Shown in pieces: positions 1-6,661 of a stretch of 6,661 nt of DNA; position 1 is the first letter of the stretch; every line of letters starts with the position of its first letter. Below the pieces are notes generated by a model. It searched no databases. It saw nothing but the letters and a program-made list of their open reading frames with translations, and was not told the origin of the DNA. The translations under genes were made by a program, and so were the position numbers. Source of the DNA: Rickettsiales bacterium (GTDB lineage: Bacteria; Pseudomonadota; Alphaproteobacteria; Rickettsiales; UBA3002). The DNA lies in the NCBI GenBank assembly GCA_021300075.1, contig JAJTIB010000088.1, positions 1 to 6,661 on the forward strand, in the 5' to 3' direction.

Positions 1-3000
1 CGGGGCACTCGCCGCCGCTTGCGCGCGCGCCGGAAAAACCGCGTGTTTTGATACCATCATCGCACTTTACCCGCCACGCGACGAGATGGATCTGCAGCAA
101 CTCACCGAATTCGCGCAGCTGTTCATTCTGGCCAATCGTGCTGGCGATATTGTCGATGCAGTGGGTGTGATTGCAAGCAAACGCAATCAGGAGTCGGTAT
201 TTGCCGTTCACCGCCGTCTGGCTGCCGCTGCCGGGCGCGCCGATATCATGAACCCCTGGCTGGAGGCAAACCGCAATACCGCCAGTAATGACGTGCTGCT
301 CGATTATTTCTTCCTTGCCAACAGCCGCAACTTGGGCGCGGTATCAGCTCCGGTTGCAGAAATTCTCTATGCTCGCAGCGCGACCCCCGCGAATCGCGAT
401 TTGCTGATCTCAGCCTATCTCAATAACCAGCAACCCGCCAGGGCCTTGCCTCTGCTGCGCGAACAGGCGATGCAACCTGGGGGAAGTGACGCGTTGTATC
501 TGGCGACCCTCGGTACGCTGGCGCGTAAAGACCCCGCCGCTCAGAAAGAATTAACCACTTATGCCGAAGCCGCGCTCAAGGCCGTGCGCGGCTCTGATGC
601 ACAGCAACTAAATTATACTTACATCCTGCTGAATAACGGACGTCGGGACGTGGCTTTGCCAATCGTGCGCGAGTATGCCAAAACCCGTCGCGGCGAATGG
701 CAGAAAATCCTGAACCAGATTACCCTGAAACCCGGTCAGAGTACGGGACTCTCCTCGAAAACGATGAGTACCGCCGAACTGGTGAAGATGGCAGGTCGCC
801 CCGGGGCGAGCGAAGCTACGCGGCGTTCAATTGGTTTTGAACTCATCAAACGCGGCGCGAAGCAAGAGGCCATGCCAATTTTTCAATCCATTGCCGATAA
901 GCACGGACCTCAGTCGCAACAAGTCAAGGATTTGCTTTATCTCTGGGGCGGCACACTGACGGATGAACAGATTGCCTGGGTTTCAAACCGCGCTAAAAAC
1001 GCGCAAGGACTGGACCGGCAAAAATGGGGCGAACTCATTGCCAATTACGGTGATGACCGGGCCATTCTTCAATATGTAAGCACCACACCGGACGCGCTCT
1101 ATCAAGCGCAGCTGCGCCAGCAATATTTCCGCGTGCTGGCGAGCCGTGCAGGCAAAAAAGCCTATGGTGAGAATATGCGCGGCTGGGTGGCAGCCACGAC
1201 AGACGTTCCCGCACTCCTTGATTACACCAAAACCGCGCAGGGCAACGGCTATCTTGAAGCGGCGCAAGCAGGGTTCGAGCGTATTCTGACGCTCAATCCG
1301 AATCAGGAATACGCGCTTGGGCAGATGGGTATTATCACTTTCGCCCAGAGCAATCTGCCTGCTTCGCGCCAGTATCTTGACCGTTATGTTGCACAAATAG
1401 GCGGGGATATCTCGCGCCCCGAATCAGCGCAGGTCTATTTCTACCGAGCGCAATTGAACAAACTACAAGGCCGCCCGGTGGATGCAACTCGCGACTTCGA
1501 CAAGGTGGTGGCGAGCGCCAACGAGTCGCCCCCTGCCAGTCGCGAGGCGCGATCACGGCTTTATACCAGTATGATGTATGTGGGTCAGCAGCCGCAGGCG
1601 ATGCAAGGTTTTGAAGCGCTGCTGCAACAATACCCGAACGATAAAAGTCTGCTCGCGGATTACATGAGCGTACTCGTCGAATTCAAGCTCTTTGCGGACG
1701 CAACCCGTATTGCTAACCAATACGATAAAAACTCACCCTATTATGGCCGCCAGTCGGCAGTGACCGGTCAGGGCGACAAAATCAGCCGCATTGATCGCAT
1801 TAATGGTGGGCAGGCGATTAAAATCAGCTTCGCCGAACCACTGGAAGGTAAAACACCGCTCAAAAACACCCATGCGAACTGGGTGGAATCAACCAAACTT
1901 GGCTATGACACGGTGACGATTGCCGCCAAACCCGGCTATGTGGTGCGTTTCGTACCGACGGCGGCGACGGGCGAGTATGCGGTCGTGCCCGCGACGACCC
2001 AGCAGCTTAGCCCAGAGCAGGAATTAGAACTGCAGCAAAACCTGCGCCTGCAAATACTTTACGCGCAGATTGAGCAGGAAACCGGGCAGAGGCAGCAGGC
2101 TCGCAATCGCATGACCACCCTGCGCCAGACTTATCCTCAAGATCCCGCCATTGTTACCTTTGCCGCAAGCCTTGAGAGTGCTTCAGGTAATCAACTTCGT
2201 GCCCTGCAAATGCTTGAGGACGCCCAGTCCTCGCAACCGAATAACCGCGAAATTAACGCGATGCTCACCATACTGCGCCAGCAGCAGCCAAAGGATTTCG
2301 CAGCACTCGACTTCCTTTATCGCAGTACAGGAGACAGCAATGAATATATTACCGGTCTTCAGGGCCGTGTGCGCGGATCCGATCGAGCCGAATATGGCAT
2401 GAACCTGCAGACGAACGAGGTGAATGCGGAAAATATTATCAGCGGTTATAACGGGATCATCGGCGACTACAGCGCCTCGCGCCAGCAGGGTGAACTGTAC
2501 GGAGCTTATTATTTTGACGAGGGCGGACGGGCACAGATTTCCGCCTTTGCTAATAACTGGACAGCGGGAGCGGGCGTCTATTATGGCTTTGGCCATGACT
2601 ATGGTCGTACCCAGATCATCGGCGAGTACCGCCGCCCGTATTGGGATTATGTCGAGGCCGTGTATAGCCAGGCTACCCGTGATCGCATCGGCCTTAAACA
2701 CGCCGCTGCTATCAATCCAAAATTATCAATGAGTGCGGAAGCCTCGCTCAATCAATATAGCACCGAAGCAGTGAACGATGCCGCCGAAACTGGCCTCATC
2801 CGCCTCAATTTCGTACAACAACTGCAACCAAAAGTGTCTTACAAAGAGCCGTATATCGGCCTGGGCGTAGGGTTTGATGGAGAATATGAGATAAGCTCTT
2901 TGCCGACGCTGACGAACAGCCTGGGGCAGCGCTATAACCCATTGCCGCAAACGCAACGCTCTATCTTTCTGCTTTCAGGCATTTTTCAGCATGACTTCAA

Positions 3001-3202
3001 CCCACGCACGCACGGAATGCTCGTCGCCGGTTATGCCTATGATACCGAGGGAAGCACCGGCAGCCCGAACGTAGATGCGCGTCTTGGTTATGATATCACC
3101 GAAGACTGGGCGCTGGAAGGACGCGCCAGTTATGGCTTCAACCAGTCCGATGTTGATAGCGACGTGACACAGCTTGGGGCCAATCTGCGTTATGATTTTT
3201 AG
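1..3202 (+). CDS. pelB: PelB-like outer-membrane Pel exporter (TPR + beta-barrel), 5'-truncated by the window edge
   Basis: Exports Pel polysaccharide: a periplasmic TPR superhelix guides the polymer to a C-terminal outer-membrane porin. The frame is open from base 2 with no stop before the ATG at 86, so that ATG is internal and the true start lies upstream. About 1066 residues are visible, against about 1190 for P. aeruginosa PelB, so roughly 130 N-terminal residues, including the membrane-targeting segment, are missing. TPR-like helix pairs run from the start to about base 1740, with good examples at 1280-1400 and 1595-1740, and again at 2040-2270. A beta-rich non-TPR stretch lies at about 1771-1995. 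From about 2330 the protein becomes an alternating aromatic/polar beta-barrel (for example GAYYFDEGG, GVYYGFGHDYG) ending in RYDF, a typical outer-membrane C-terminus. In the P. aeruginosa family member, TPRs bind the deacetylase/hydrolase PelA. Similar architectures occur in PgaA and BcsC, but the downstream pelD-pelE-pelF identifies this one as PelB. Confidence 0.93.
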   Translation, partial: GALAAACARAGKTACFDTIIALYPPRDEMDLQQLTEFAQLFILANRAGDIVDAVGVIASKRNQESVFAVHRRLAAAAGRADIMNPWLEANRNTASNDVLLDYFFLANSRNLGAVSAPVAEILYARSATPANRDLLISAYLNNQQPARALPLLREQAMQPGGSDALYLATLGTLARKDPAAQKELTTYAEAALKAVRGSDAQQLNYTYILLNNGRRDVALPIVREYAKTRRGEWQKILNQITLKPGQSTGLSSKTMSTAELVKMAGRPGASEATRRSIGFELIKRGAKQEAMPIFQSIADKHGPQSQQVKDLLYLWGGTLTDEQIAWVSNRAKNAQGLDRQKWGELIANYGDDRAILQYVSTTPDALYQAQLRQQYFRVLASRAGKKAYGENMRGWVAATTDVPALLDYTKTAQGNGYLEAAQAGFERILTLNPNQEYALGQMGIITFAQSNLPASRQYLDRYVAQIGGDISRPESAQVYFYRAQLNKLQGRPVDATRDFDKVVASANESPPASREARSRLYTSMMYVGQQPQAMQGFEALLQQYPNDKSLLADYMSVLVEFKLFADATRIANQYDKNSPYYGRQSAVTGQGDKISRIDRINGGQAIKISFAEPLEGKTPLKNTHANWVESTKLGYDTVTIAAKPGYVVRFVPTAATGEYAVVPATTQQLSPEQELELQQNLRLQILYAQIEQETGQRQQARNRMTTLRQTYPQDPAIVTFAASLESASGNQLRALQMLEDAQSSQPNNREINAMLTILRQQQPKDFAALDFLYRSTGDSNEYITGLQGRVRGSDRAEYGMNLQTNEVNAENIISGYNGIIGDYSASRQQGELYGAYYFDEGGRAQISAFANNWTAGAGVYYGFGHDYGRTQIIGEYRRPYWDYVEAVYSQATRDRIGLKHAAAINPKLSMSAEASLNQYSTEAVNDAAETGLIRLNFVQQLQPKVSYKEPYIGLGVGFDGEYEISSLPTLTNSLGQRYNPLPQTQRSIFLLSGIFQHDFNPRTHGMLVAGYAYDTEGSTGSPNVDARLGYDITEDWALEGRASYGFNQSDVDSDVTQLGANLRYDF
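2330..3199 (+). other. C-terminal outer-membrane beta-barrel domain of PelB
   Basis: About 290 residues of alternating hydrophobic/polar strands rich in Tyr, Gly and Asn, with short turns (EGGR, GHDYGR, TEGSTGSPN), ending in a terminal Phe recognised by the outer-membrane assembly machinery in this class of proteins. The length suits a barrel of roughly 16 strands, as in other polysaccharide exporters. The exact strand count cannot be fixed by eye. Confidence 0.82.
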
Positions 3203-3225
3203 ACCACTTATTGACGATTAAAGAC

Positions 3226-3229
3226 AGGA
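3226..3229 (+). promoter_or_regulatory. Ribosome binding site of pelD
   Basis: AGGA lies 6 nt before the ATG at 3236. An in-frame TAG at 3230-3232 rules out any earlier start, so the pelD start is well fixed. The 33-nt pelB-pelD gap shows no hairpin or promoter-like elements. Confidence 0.7.
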
Positions 3230-3235
3230 TAGCTC

Positions 3236-4567
3236 ATGAAACACCACCACCCGAAAATTGTAGGCTTGCGCGTCTCGGCGCTGCTGGAGACCCTGCTGAT
3301 GCTCAGCGCTCTGACGATCATTGACGCTGTGTTTCTGGACGGGACACGCTTTTTCGACATGAATCCGCATCCATTCTGGGTCGTGGTATTGCTCATGGCC
3401 GTGCAATATGGCACGGGCGAGGCGCTCGTCGCCGCCGCCCTCTCCACCCTCTTTTATCTGGTCGGAAACATGCCCGCCGTACCTGCAGGCATTGACCGCT
3501 ATCAGTTTCTTTACCTGCTCTCCATCAACCCGATTTTATGGTTTTTCATAGGCTGGGGCTTGGGTGAATTGCGACAGCGCCATATCCGCGAACGCGACTG
3601 GCTGGTGGGCGAACTGAAAGAATCCGAAAAGCGCGAAACCCTCATTTCTGATTCGTATCAGACTGTGCGCGCCCGCAAGGAATCGCTCGAAATTCAAGTA
3701 GCGGGTCAACTCACCTCGTCGATTGCCGCCTACCGCGCTGCCAAAGCGGTTGAAACGCTTGACCCCAAAGCAGTGATGCTGGGGATTGAGCGGTTAGTCG
3801 CTGCCGTTCTCGGACCTAAAAAATTCTCGCTTTATCTGCTGCATGATCAGCGCTTGAACGCCACGATTCAGCATGGCTGGGCCACCAGTAACAGTTACCT
3901 TAAGGAATTTGATTCCTTCCATCCTCTCTATCAGGCGGTCATCGGCCAGCGCGAGATAATGGTCATTGCCAATGAATCGCAGGAAAAAATACTCGCAGCA
4001 CAGGGCATAATGGCCGCGCCGATTTTTGACCCCGCAACCGGCGGAGTTGTTGGGATGCTCAAAATCGAGCAGATGGATTTCCTGACCTTGAGCCTCAATA
4101 CCGTCGAGACTTTCAAGGCACTGGCCGAGTGGATTGGTACGGCGCTCATCAACGCACGGAATTACCAGACGGTGCGCTCAGAGGCGATGGTCAACCCCGA
4201 GCGCAATCTTCTCAGCTACGGCTACTTCAAACGCCAGAGCGATTACCTGGCTAAGCTTGCCAAGCGTGTCGGGTTTGATGTGGCGCTAATCGTGATTTCG
4301 CTCGACGAGTCCGAACGCTTCGACGACGCTGAGCGCATCACCATCGCCCGCCAGATTGGTGAGGCCGTGCGCCGCACTCTTCGTACCATCGACCTCGCTT
4401 TTGACTACCAAACGGACGGGCAGGAATATTCCATCCTGCTGCCAGCCACCAAAGCGGCCGGCGCACAAGTTGTACGCGATAAAATATCCCGCGATCTCGA
4501 GCGCCAGCTTGCTGGTCGCAACGTGCGCTTCACCACTATCGTGAAGGCTCTGCATGAAGCTGCCTAA
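3236..4567 (+). CDS. pelD: PelD, inner-membrane c-di-GMP receptor activating Pel synthesis
   Basis: A 443-residue membrane protein that senses cytosolic c-di-GMP and switches on the Pel synthase complex. Four hydrophobic helices are visible at about residues 10-33, 46-58, 60-78 and 90-110. A charged helical linker follows at 111-158, then a GAF-like domain at about 165-308 (ending in a long helix with EWIGTALINARNY) and a GGDEF-fold domain at about 320-440. The I-site RxxD is intact as R383-T-I-D386, the motif by which P. aeruginosa PelD binds c-di-GMP. The active-site loop reads DGQEY (394-398) instead of GGDEF, so diguanylate cyclase activity is not expected. R414 or R419 may supply the additional ligand-contacting arginine. 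The domain order, length (P. aeruginosa PelD is about 455 residues) and neighbours all fit PelD. The stop lies inside the first codons of pelE. Confidence 0.95.
   Translation: MKHHHPKIVGLRVSALLETLLMLSALTIIDAVFLDGTRFFDMNPHPFWVVVLLMAVQYGTGEALVAAALSTLFYLVGNMPAVPAGIDRYQFLYLLSINPILWFFIGWGLGELRQRHIRERDWLVGELKESEKRETLISDSYQTVRARKESLEIQVAGQLTSSIAAYRAAKAVETLDPKAVMLGIERLVAAVLGPKKFSLYLLHDQRLNATIQHGWATSNSYLKEFDSFHPLYQAVIGQREIMVIANESQEKILAAQGIMAAPIFDPATGGVVGMLKIEQMDFLTLSLNTVETFKALAEWIGTALINARNYQTVRSEAMVNPERNLLSYGYFKRQSDYLAKLAKRVGFDVALIVISLDESERFDDAERITIARQIGEAVRRTLRTIDLAFDYQTDGQEYSILLPATKAAGAQVVRDKISRDLERQLAGRNVRFTTIVKALHEAA
4382..4393 (+). other. RxxD c-di-GMP-binding I-site of PelD
   Basis: Codons for R383-T-I-D386, in the context TLRTIDLAFDY, matching the position of the inhibitory-site motif just before the active-site loop of GGDEF proteins. 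In P. aeruginosa PelD the equivalent Arg and Asp are needed for c-di-GMP binding and Pel production. Conservation here implies that Pel synthesis in this host is also c-di-GMP-dependent. Confidence 0.88.
4415..4429 (+). other. Degenerate GGDEF active-site loop of PelD (DGQEY)
   Basis: Residues 394-398 read DGQEY and are followed by SILLP, which matches the strand after the signature in true diguanylate cyclases. The first Gly is replaced by Asp and the key third-position acid by Gln. The loop also sits two residues further from RxxD than in active enzymes such as PleD. The domain is therefore predicted to be a receptor, not an enzyme. Confidence 0.85.
4543..4547 (+). promoter_or_regulatory. 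Ribosome binding site of pelE inside the pelD 3' end
   Basis: GAAGG lies 6 nt before the ATG at 4554, and an in-frame TGA at 4542-4544 blocks any earlier start. The pelD stop at 4565-4567 lies just downstream, a layout that favours translational coupling. A second candidate is the ATG at 4611 preceded by GAGGA (4602-4606). It would remove the overlap but lose 19 residues. Confidence 0.55.
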
Positions 4568-5687
4568 TCCAGCTCAGGCCACCAATCACTACCGCGCCGT
4601 TGAGGACGTGATGCGCGCGGAAGACGTGCATCTGACGCAGCGCGTTGATCACGCCGAAGTAGCGACGGGCTTATTCATTGCCCTCGCCGTGGTACTTACT
4701 CTGCTCCACGCCTTTAATCTCTATCTCTGGCTGGGCACGTCGCTTGGTCTGATGATTCCGCTGATCCTCCATCTGCTCATCAGCGGGGGGGCGGCGCTTC
4801 TCACCTGGAGCTATTACCGCCGCGGCGTTTATGTCGCCCATCTGGCGCTGCTGGTGATCGTGAGTGCGGTCACAGGAATTTTCGGCGCGCTCGGTTCGCT
4901 ATTCGGATATCTCGTGTATCTGTTCTTCGCCCAGACGTCACAGCCCTTCGCGGAGTGGTACGAAAGTATTTTCCCTGCCGATATCCCCAGCGAACCACAG
5001 AAAATTTATGACGATATCCTCGAGGGCATTGACGAAAACCCCCGTCCGTATTCAGTCATGCCGCTGGTTGAGGTAATGCAGCTTGGCTCCGAACAGCAGA
5101 AGCGCCGCGCTCTGGCGCGTATGACTTCCCGCTTTCATCCGCGTCTTGCCCCCGCATTCAAAGTAGCGCTTAAAGACCCGAGCAATACTATTCGCGTGCA
5201 GGCGGCAACAGCCGTGGCCAAGATTGAAAAAGGGTTCATGGCCAAACGCGATCAGATTGAAATGGCGCGAGTCAAAGAGCCAAAAAACACTCGAATCCTT
5301 CTGGCTCTCGCGCATTTTTTTGATGATTATGCCTTCACCGGAATACTCGATGCAACGCTTGAAAAAAGCAACCGCGAGCGGTCGGTTGAAACCTACAAAG
5401 CTTACCTCCAGCATGACCCTAACAGCAAAGACGCATGGATGGCGATTGGACGACTTTTATATCGCGATGGCCAATGGCAGGATGCCGCCGAATGGTTCCG
5501 CCGCGCGCTGGAGCGCGACTGGCACATGCCAGCGATGATTTTATGGTATGCTGAATGTCTCTTCCGGCTTGGCTATTTCGCTGAATTGCGGCGCATTGTT
5601 GCGGCCTATGGCCGGGGAATCATCAGCGAGGAATCCTGGCCGCGGGATGTGCGAGATGCCATGATTTTCTGGACACAGACCGCGTGA
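4554..5687 (+). CDS. pelE: PelE, membrane-anchored TPR scaffold of the Pel synthase complex
   Basis: A 377-residue inner-membrane protein. In P. aeruginosa PelE links PelD with the glycosyltransferase PelF and the transporter PelG. After a polar N-terminus (1-35) come hydrophobic segments at about 36-56, 62-87 and 94-126. A PF..WY..IFP signature follows at 131-141, then a cytosolic helical region. Residues 168-225 (RRALARM..., KDPSNTIRVQAATAVAKIE) resemble a HEAT-type repeat. Residues 244-352 hold TPR-like units, the clearest being WMAIGRLLYRDGQWQDAAEW at 295-314. It overlaps pelD by 14 nt and is followed 40 nt later by pelF. It appears longer than the P. aeruginosa protein (about 330 residues). 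The identity rests on both sequence character and gene position; the ATG at 4611 is an alternative start. Confidence 0.92.
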   Translation: MKLPNPAQATNHYRAVEDVMRAEDVHLTQRVDHAEVATGLFIALAVVLTLLHAFNLYLWLGTSLGLMIPLILHLLISGGAALLTWSYYRRGVYVAHLALLVIVSAVTGIFGALGSLFGYLVYLFFAQTSQPFAEWYESIFPADIPSEPQKIYDDILEGIDENPRPYSVMPLVEVMQLGSEQQKRRALARMTSRFHPRLAPAFKVALKDPSNTIRVQAATAVAKIEKGFMAKRDQIEMARVKEPKNTRILLALAHFFDDYAFTGILDATLEKSNRERSVETYKAYLQHDPNSKDAWMAIGRLLYRDGQWQDAAEWFRRALERDWHMPAMILWYAECLFRLGYFAELRRIVAAYGRGIISEESWPRDVRDAMIFWTQTA

Positions 5688-5711
5688 ACCAACGGACGAT
5701 AAAATAGATAA

Positions 5712-5716
5712 TAGGA
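5712..5716 (+). promoter_or_regulatory. Weak, widely spaced ribosome binding site of pelF
   Basis: TAGGA lies 11 nt before the ATG at 5728, longer than the 6-nt spacing of the two upstream genes. The surrounding 5698-5725 stretch is strongly A-rich and probably unstructured, which may aid initiation. No other in-frame ATG, GTG or TTG occurs in the pelE-pelF gap. Confidence 0.5.
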
Positions 5717-5727
5717 ATAAAACAACG

Positions 5728-6661
5728 ATGATCACTACCAACACCAACAGCAAAGCGGATGTGTGCCTGATACTTGAGGGCACTTACCCCTTCGTTACGG
5801 GTGGCGTTTCCATCTGGGCACATCAGTTGATTCGTGAACAGAGCCATTTGAGTTTCCAGCTGGTTGCAATTGTTCCCAAAGACGCAGAGCTTGAACTCAA
5901 ATATGACCTGCCATCCAATGTTGTGGGTCTGACCACGGTCGTACTGGGCAACTTACCGCAAGGCCGAAATATTTCGGGAGTAGCGGCAGAGCGTATCCAC
6001 CGTGCGCTGCGCGAACCGCTCGCAGCCCTAACCGGTGCGCGGGCGATGGAACTATCCTCACTCAAAGCCATCCTCGAAGCCATCGGCGGCGGGCATGGGC
6101 ATCTGGGCAGCCAGACACTCCTTGATGATGAAGCAGCATGGCAGCAACTGATCGATCTTTACGAAGCCATGTTCCCCGAGCAGTCCTTCCTCGATTATTT
6201 CTGGTCTTACCGTGCCATTATCGGCGGTGTCTATTCGGTACTGCTTGCGCCCCTGCCCCGCGCCGATATGTATCACGCCATGTCCACTGGCTATGCGGGC
6301 CTCATGGCCGCGCGAGCCAAAATCGAAACCGGTAAGCCGGTCGCAATTACTGAACACGGTATTTATACCAGCGAACGCCGTATTGAAATCGCCTCTGCCG
6401 ACTGGCTGGATGCTACTGCGTCCAAAACCCTTACCATTGACCGCCCGCGTCGTGACTTGCGCGATATGTGGATTGATTCTATCCATAATTTCTCGCATGC
6501 GGCGTATCAGGCGGCGGACGCCATCATCACCTTGTTCCGCGCCAACCAGAAACCGCAACTTGAAGACGGTGCGGATCCGTCGAAAATGCTGGTCATTGCC
6601 AATGGCGTCAATATCGGTCATTACGCCGCGCTCACGCATCCGCGTTCCGCGAGTGCCACCG
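5728..6661 (+). CDS. pelF: PelF, cytosolic GT4-family glycosyltransferase of Pel synthesis, 3'-truncated by the window edge
   Basis: Polymerises the Pel chain in the cytosol from nucleotide sugars; the P. aeruginosa enzyme was first reported to use UDP-glucose, and Pel is now known to be rich in GalNAc. About 311 residues are visible without a stop, against about 507 for the family, so roughly the last 200 are beyond the window. The N-terminal motif ADVCLILEGTYPFVTGGVS (residues 10-28) is the PelF signature with its glycine-rich loop. Further hallmarks are YHAMSTGYAG (182-191), TEHGIYTSERRIEI (208-221) and VIANGVN (289-295), which begins the C-terminal Rossmann half. The GT4 EX7E catalytic motif should lie downstream and cannot be checked here. 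The start at 5728 puts the signature at residue 10, as in relatives. A family-typical pelG would be expected next. Confidence 0.95.
   Translation, partial: MITTNTNSKADVCLILEGTYPFVTGGVSIWAHQLIREQSHLSFQLVAIVPKDAELELKYDLPSNVVGLTTVVLGNLPQGRNISGVAAERIHRALREPLAALTGARAMELSSLKAILEAIGGGHGHLGSQTLLDDEAAWQQLIDLYEAMFPEQSFLDYFWSYRAIIGGVYSVLLAPLPRADMYHAMSTGYAGLMAARAKIETGKPVAITEHGIYTSERRIEIASADWLDATASKTLTIDRPRRDLRDMWIDSIHNFSHAAYQAADAIITLFRANQKPQLEDGADPSKMLVIANGVNIGHYAALTHPRSASAT

Noticed and set aside
983..1396. 137-residue reverse-strand reading frame inside the PelB TPR region
   Set aside because: It is antisense to continuous TPR coding sequence and has no family resemblance.
2183..2701. 172-residue reverse-strand reading frame inside pelB
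   Set aside because: It lies wholly antisense to a strongly supported gene, has no ribosome site or recognisable domain, and is explained by codon bias leaving the opposite frame open.
86..3202. ATG at 86 as the true start of the exporter gene
   Set aside because: The frame stays open upstream to the window edge, there is no signal peptide after this Met, and the protein would be clearly shorter than PelB relatives.
86..3202. Exporter as PgaA (PNAG) or BcsC (cellulose)
   Set aside because: Those also combine TPRs with a barrel, but the adjacent pelD, pelE and pelF genes and the lack of pga or bcs synthase genes point to Pel.
3203..3235. Possible terminator or promoter between pelB and pelD
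   Set aside because: The 33 bases contain no inverted repeat with a T-run and no paired -35/-10 elements; only a ribosome binding site is supported.
3320..4567. PelD as an active diguanylate cyclase
   Set aside because: The signature is DGQEY rather than GGDEF/GGEEF, lacking the key acid and first glycine, with altered spacing from RxxD.
6058..6639. 193-residue reverse-strand reading frame opposite pelF
   Set aside because: The forward strand carries unmistakable PelF motifs through the whole stretch; the reverse product shows no coherent fold and is a shadow.

Overview
This window is the middle of a Pel exopolysaccharide biosynthesis and export operon on the + strand. It reads left to right as pelB (5'-truncated), pelD, pelE and pelF (3'-truncated). 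Four genes fill nearly all of the 6661 bases. The gaps between them are 33 nt (pelB-pelD), a 14-nt overlap (pelD-pelE) and 40 nt (pelE-pelF). This is the layout of one polycistronic transcript. No RNA genes, mobile elements, CRISPR arrays, terminators or convincing promoters are visible.

Organism: the outer-membrane beta-barrel exporter ending in an aromatic residue (...RYDF) shows a Gram-negative, diderm host. The moderately high GC and proteobacterial-looking codon use suggest a proteobacterium. An alphaproteobacterium is possible, but the sequence alone does not settle the lineage.

Layout: positions 1-3202 encode the C-terminal ~1066 residues of the PelB exporter: a long TPR superhelix, an unusual beta-rich insert, another TPR group and a C-terminal barrel. 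The gene is open at the left edge, so the first ATG (position 86) is internal and not the start. Positions 3236-4567 encode PelD, the inner-membrane c-di-GMP receptor, with an RxxD I-site and a degenerate DGQEY in place of GGDEF. Positions 4554-5687 encode PelE, a membrane-anchored TPR scaffold. From 5728 to the right edge lies the first ~311 residues of PelF, the cytosolic glycosyltransferase.

How the genes work together (from knowledge of the Pseudomonas aeruginosa system): PelD, PelE, PelF and the transporter PelG form the inner-membrane synthase complex. c-di-GMP binding to PelD switches on polymerisation by PelF. The polymer crosses the periplasm along the PelB TPRs, where PelA modifies it, and leaves through the PelB barrel.

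The most notable departure is that pelC, which lies between pelB and pelD in the P. aeruginosa operon, is absent from that position. The 33-nt gap cannot encode it. The system itself is a described one; the interest is in its variations.
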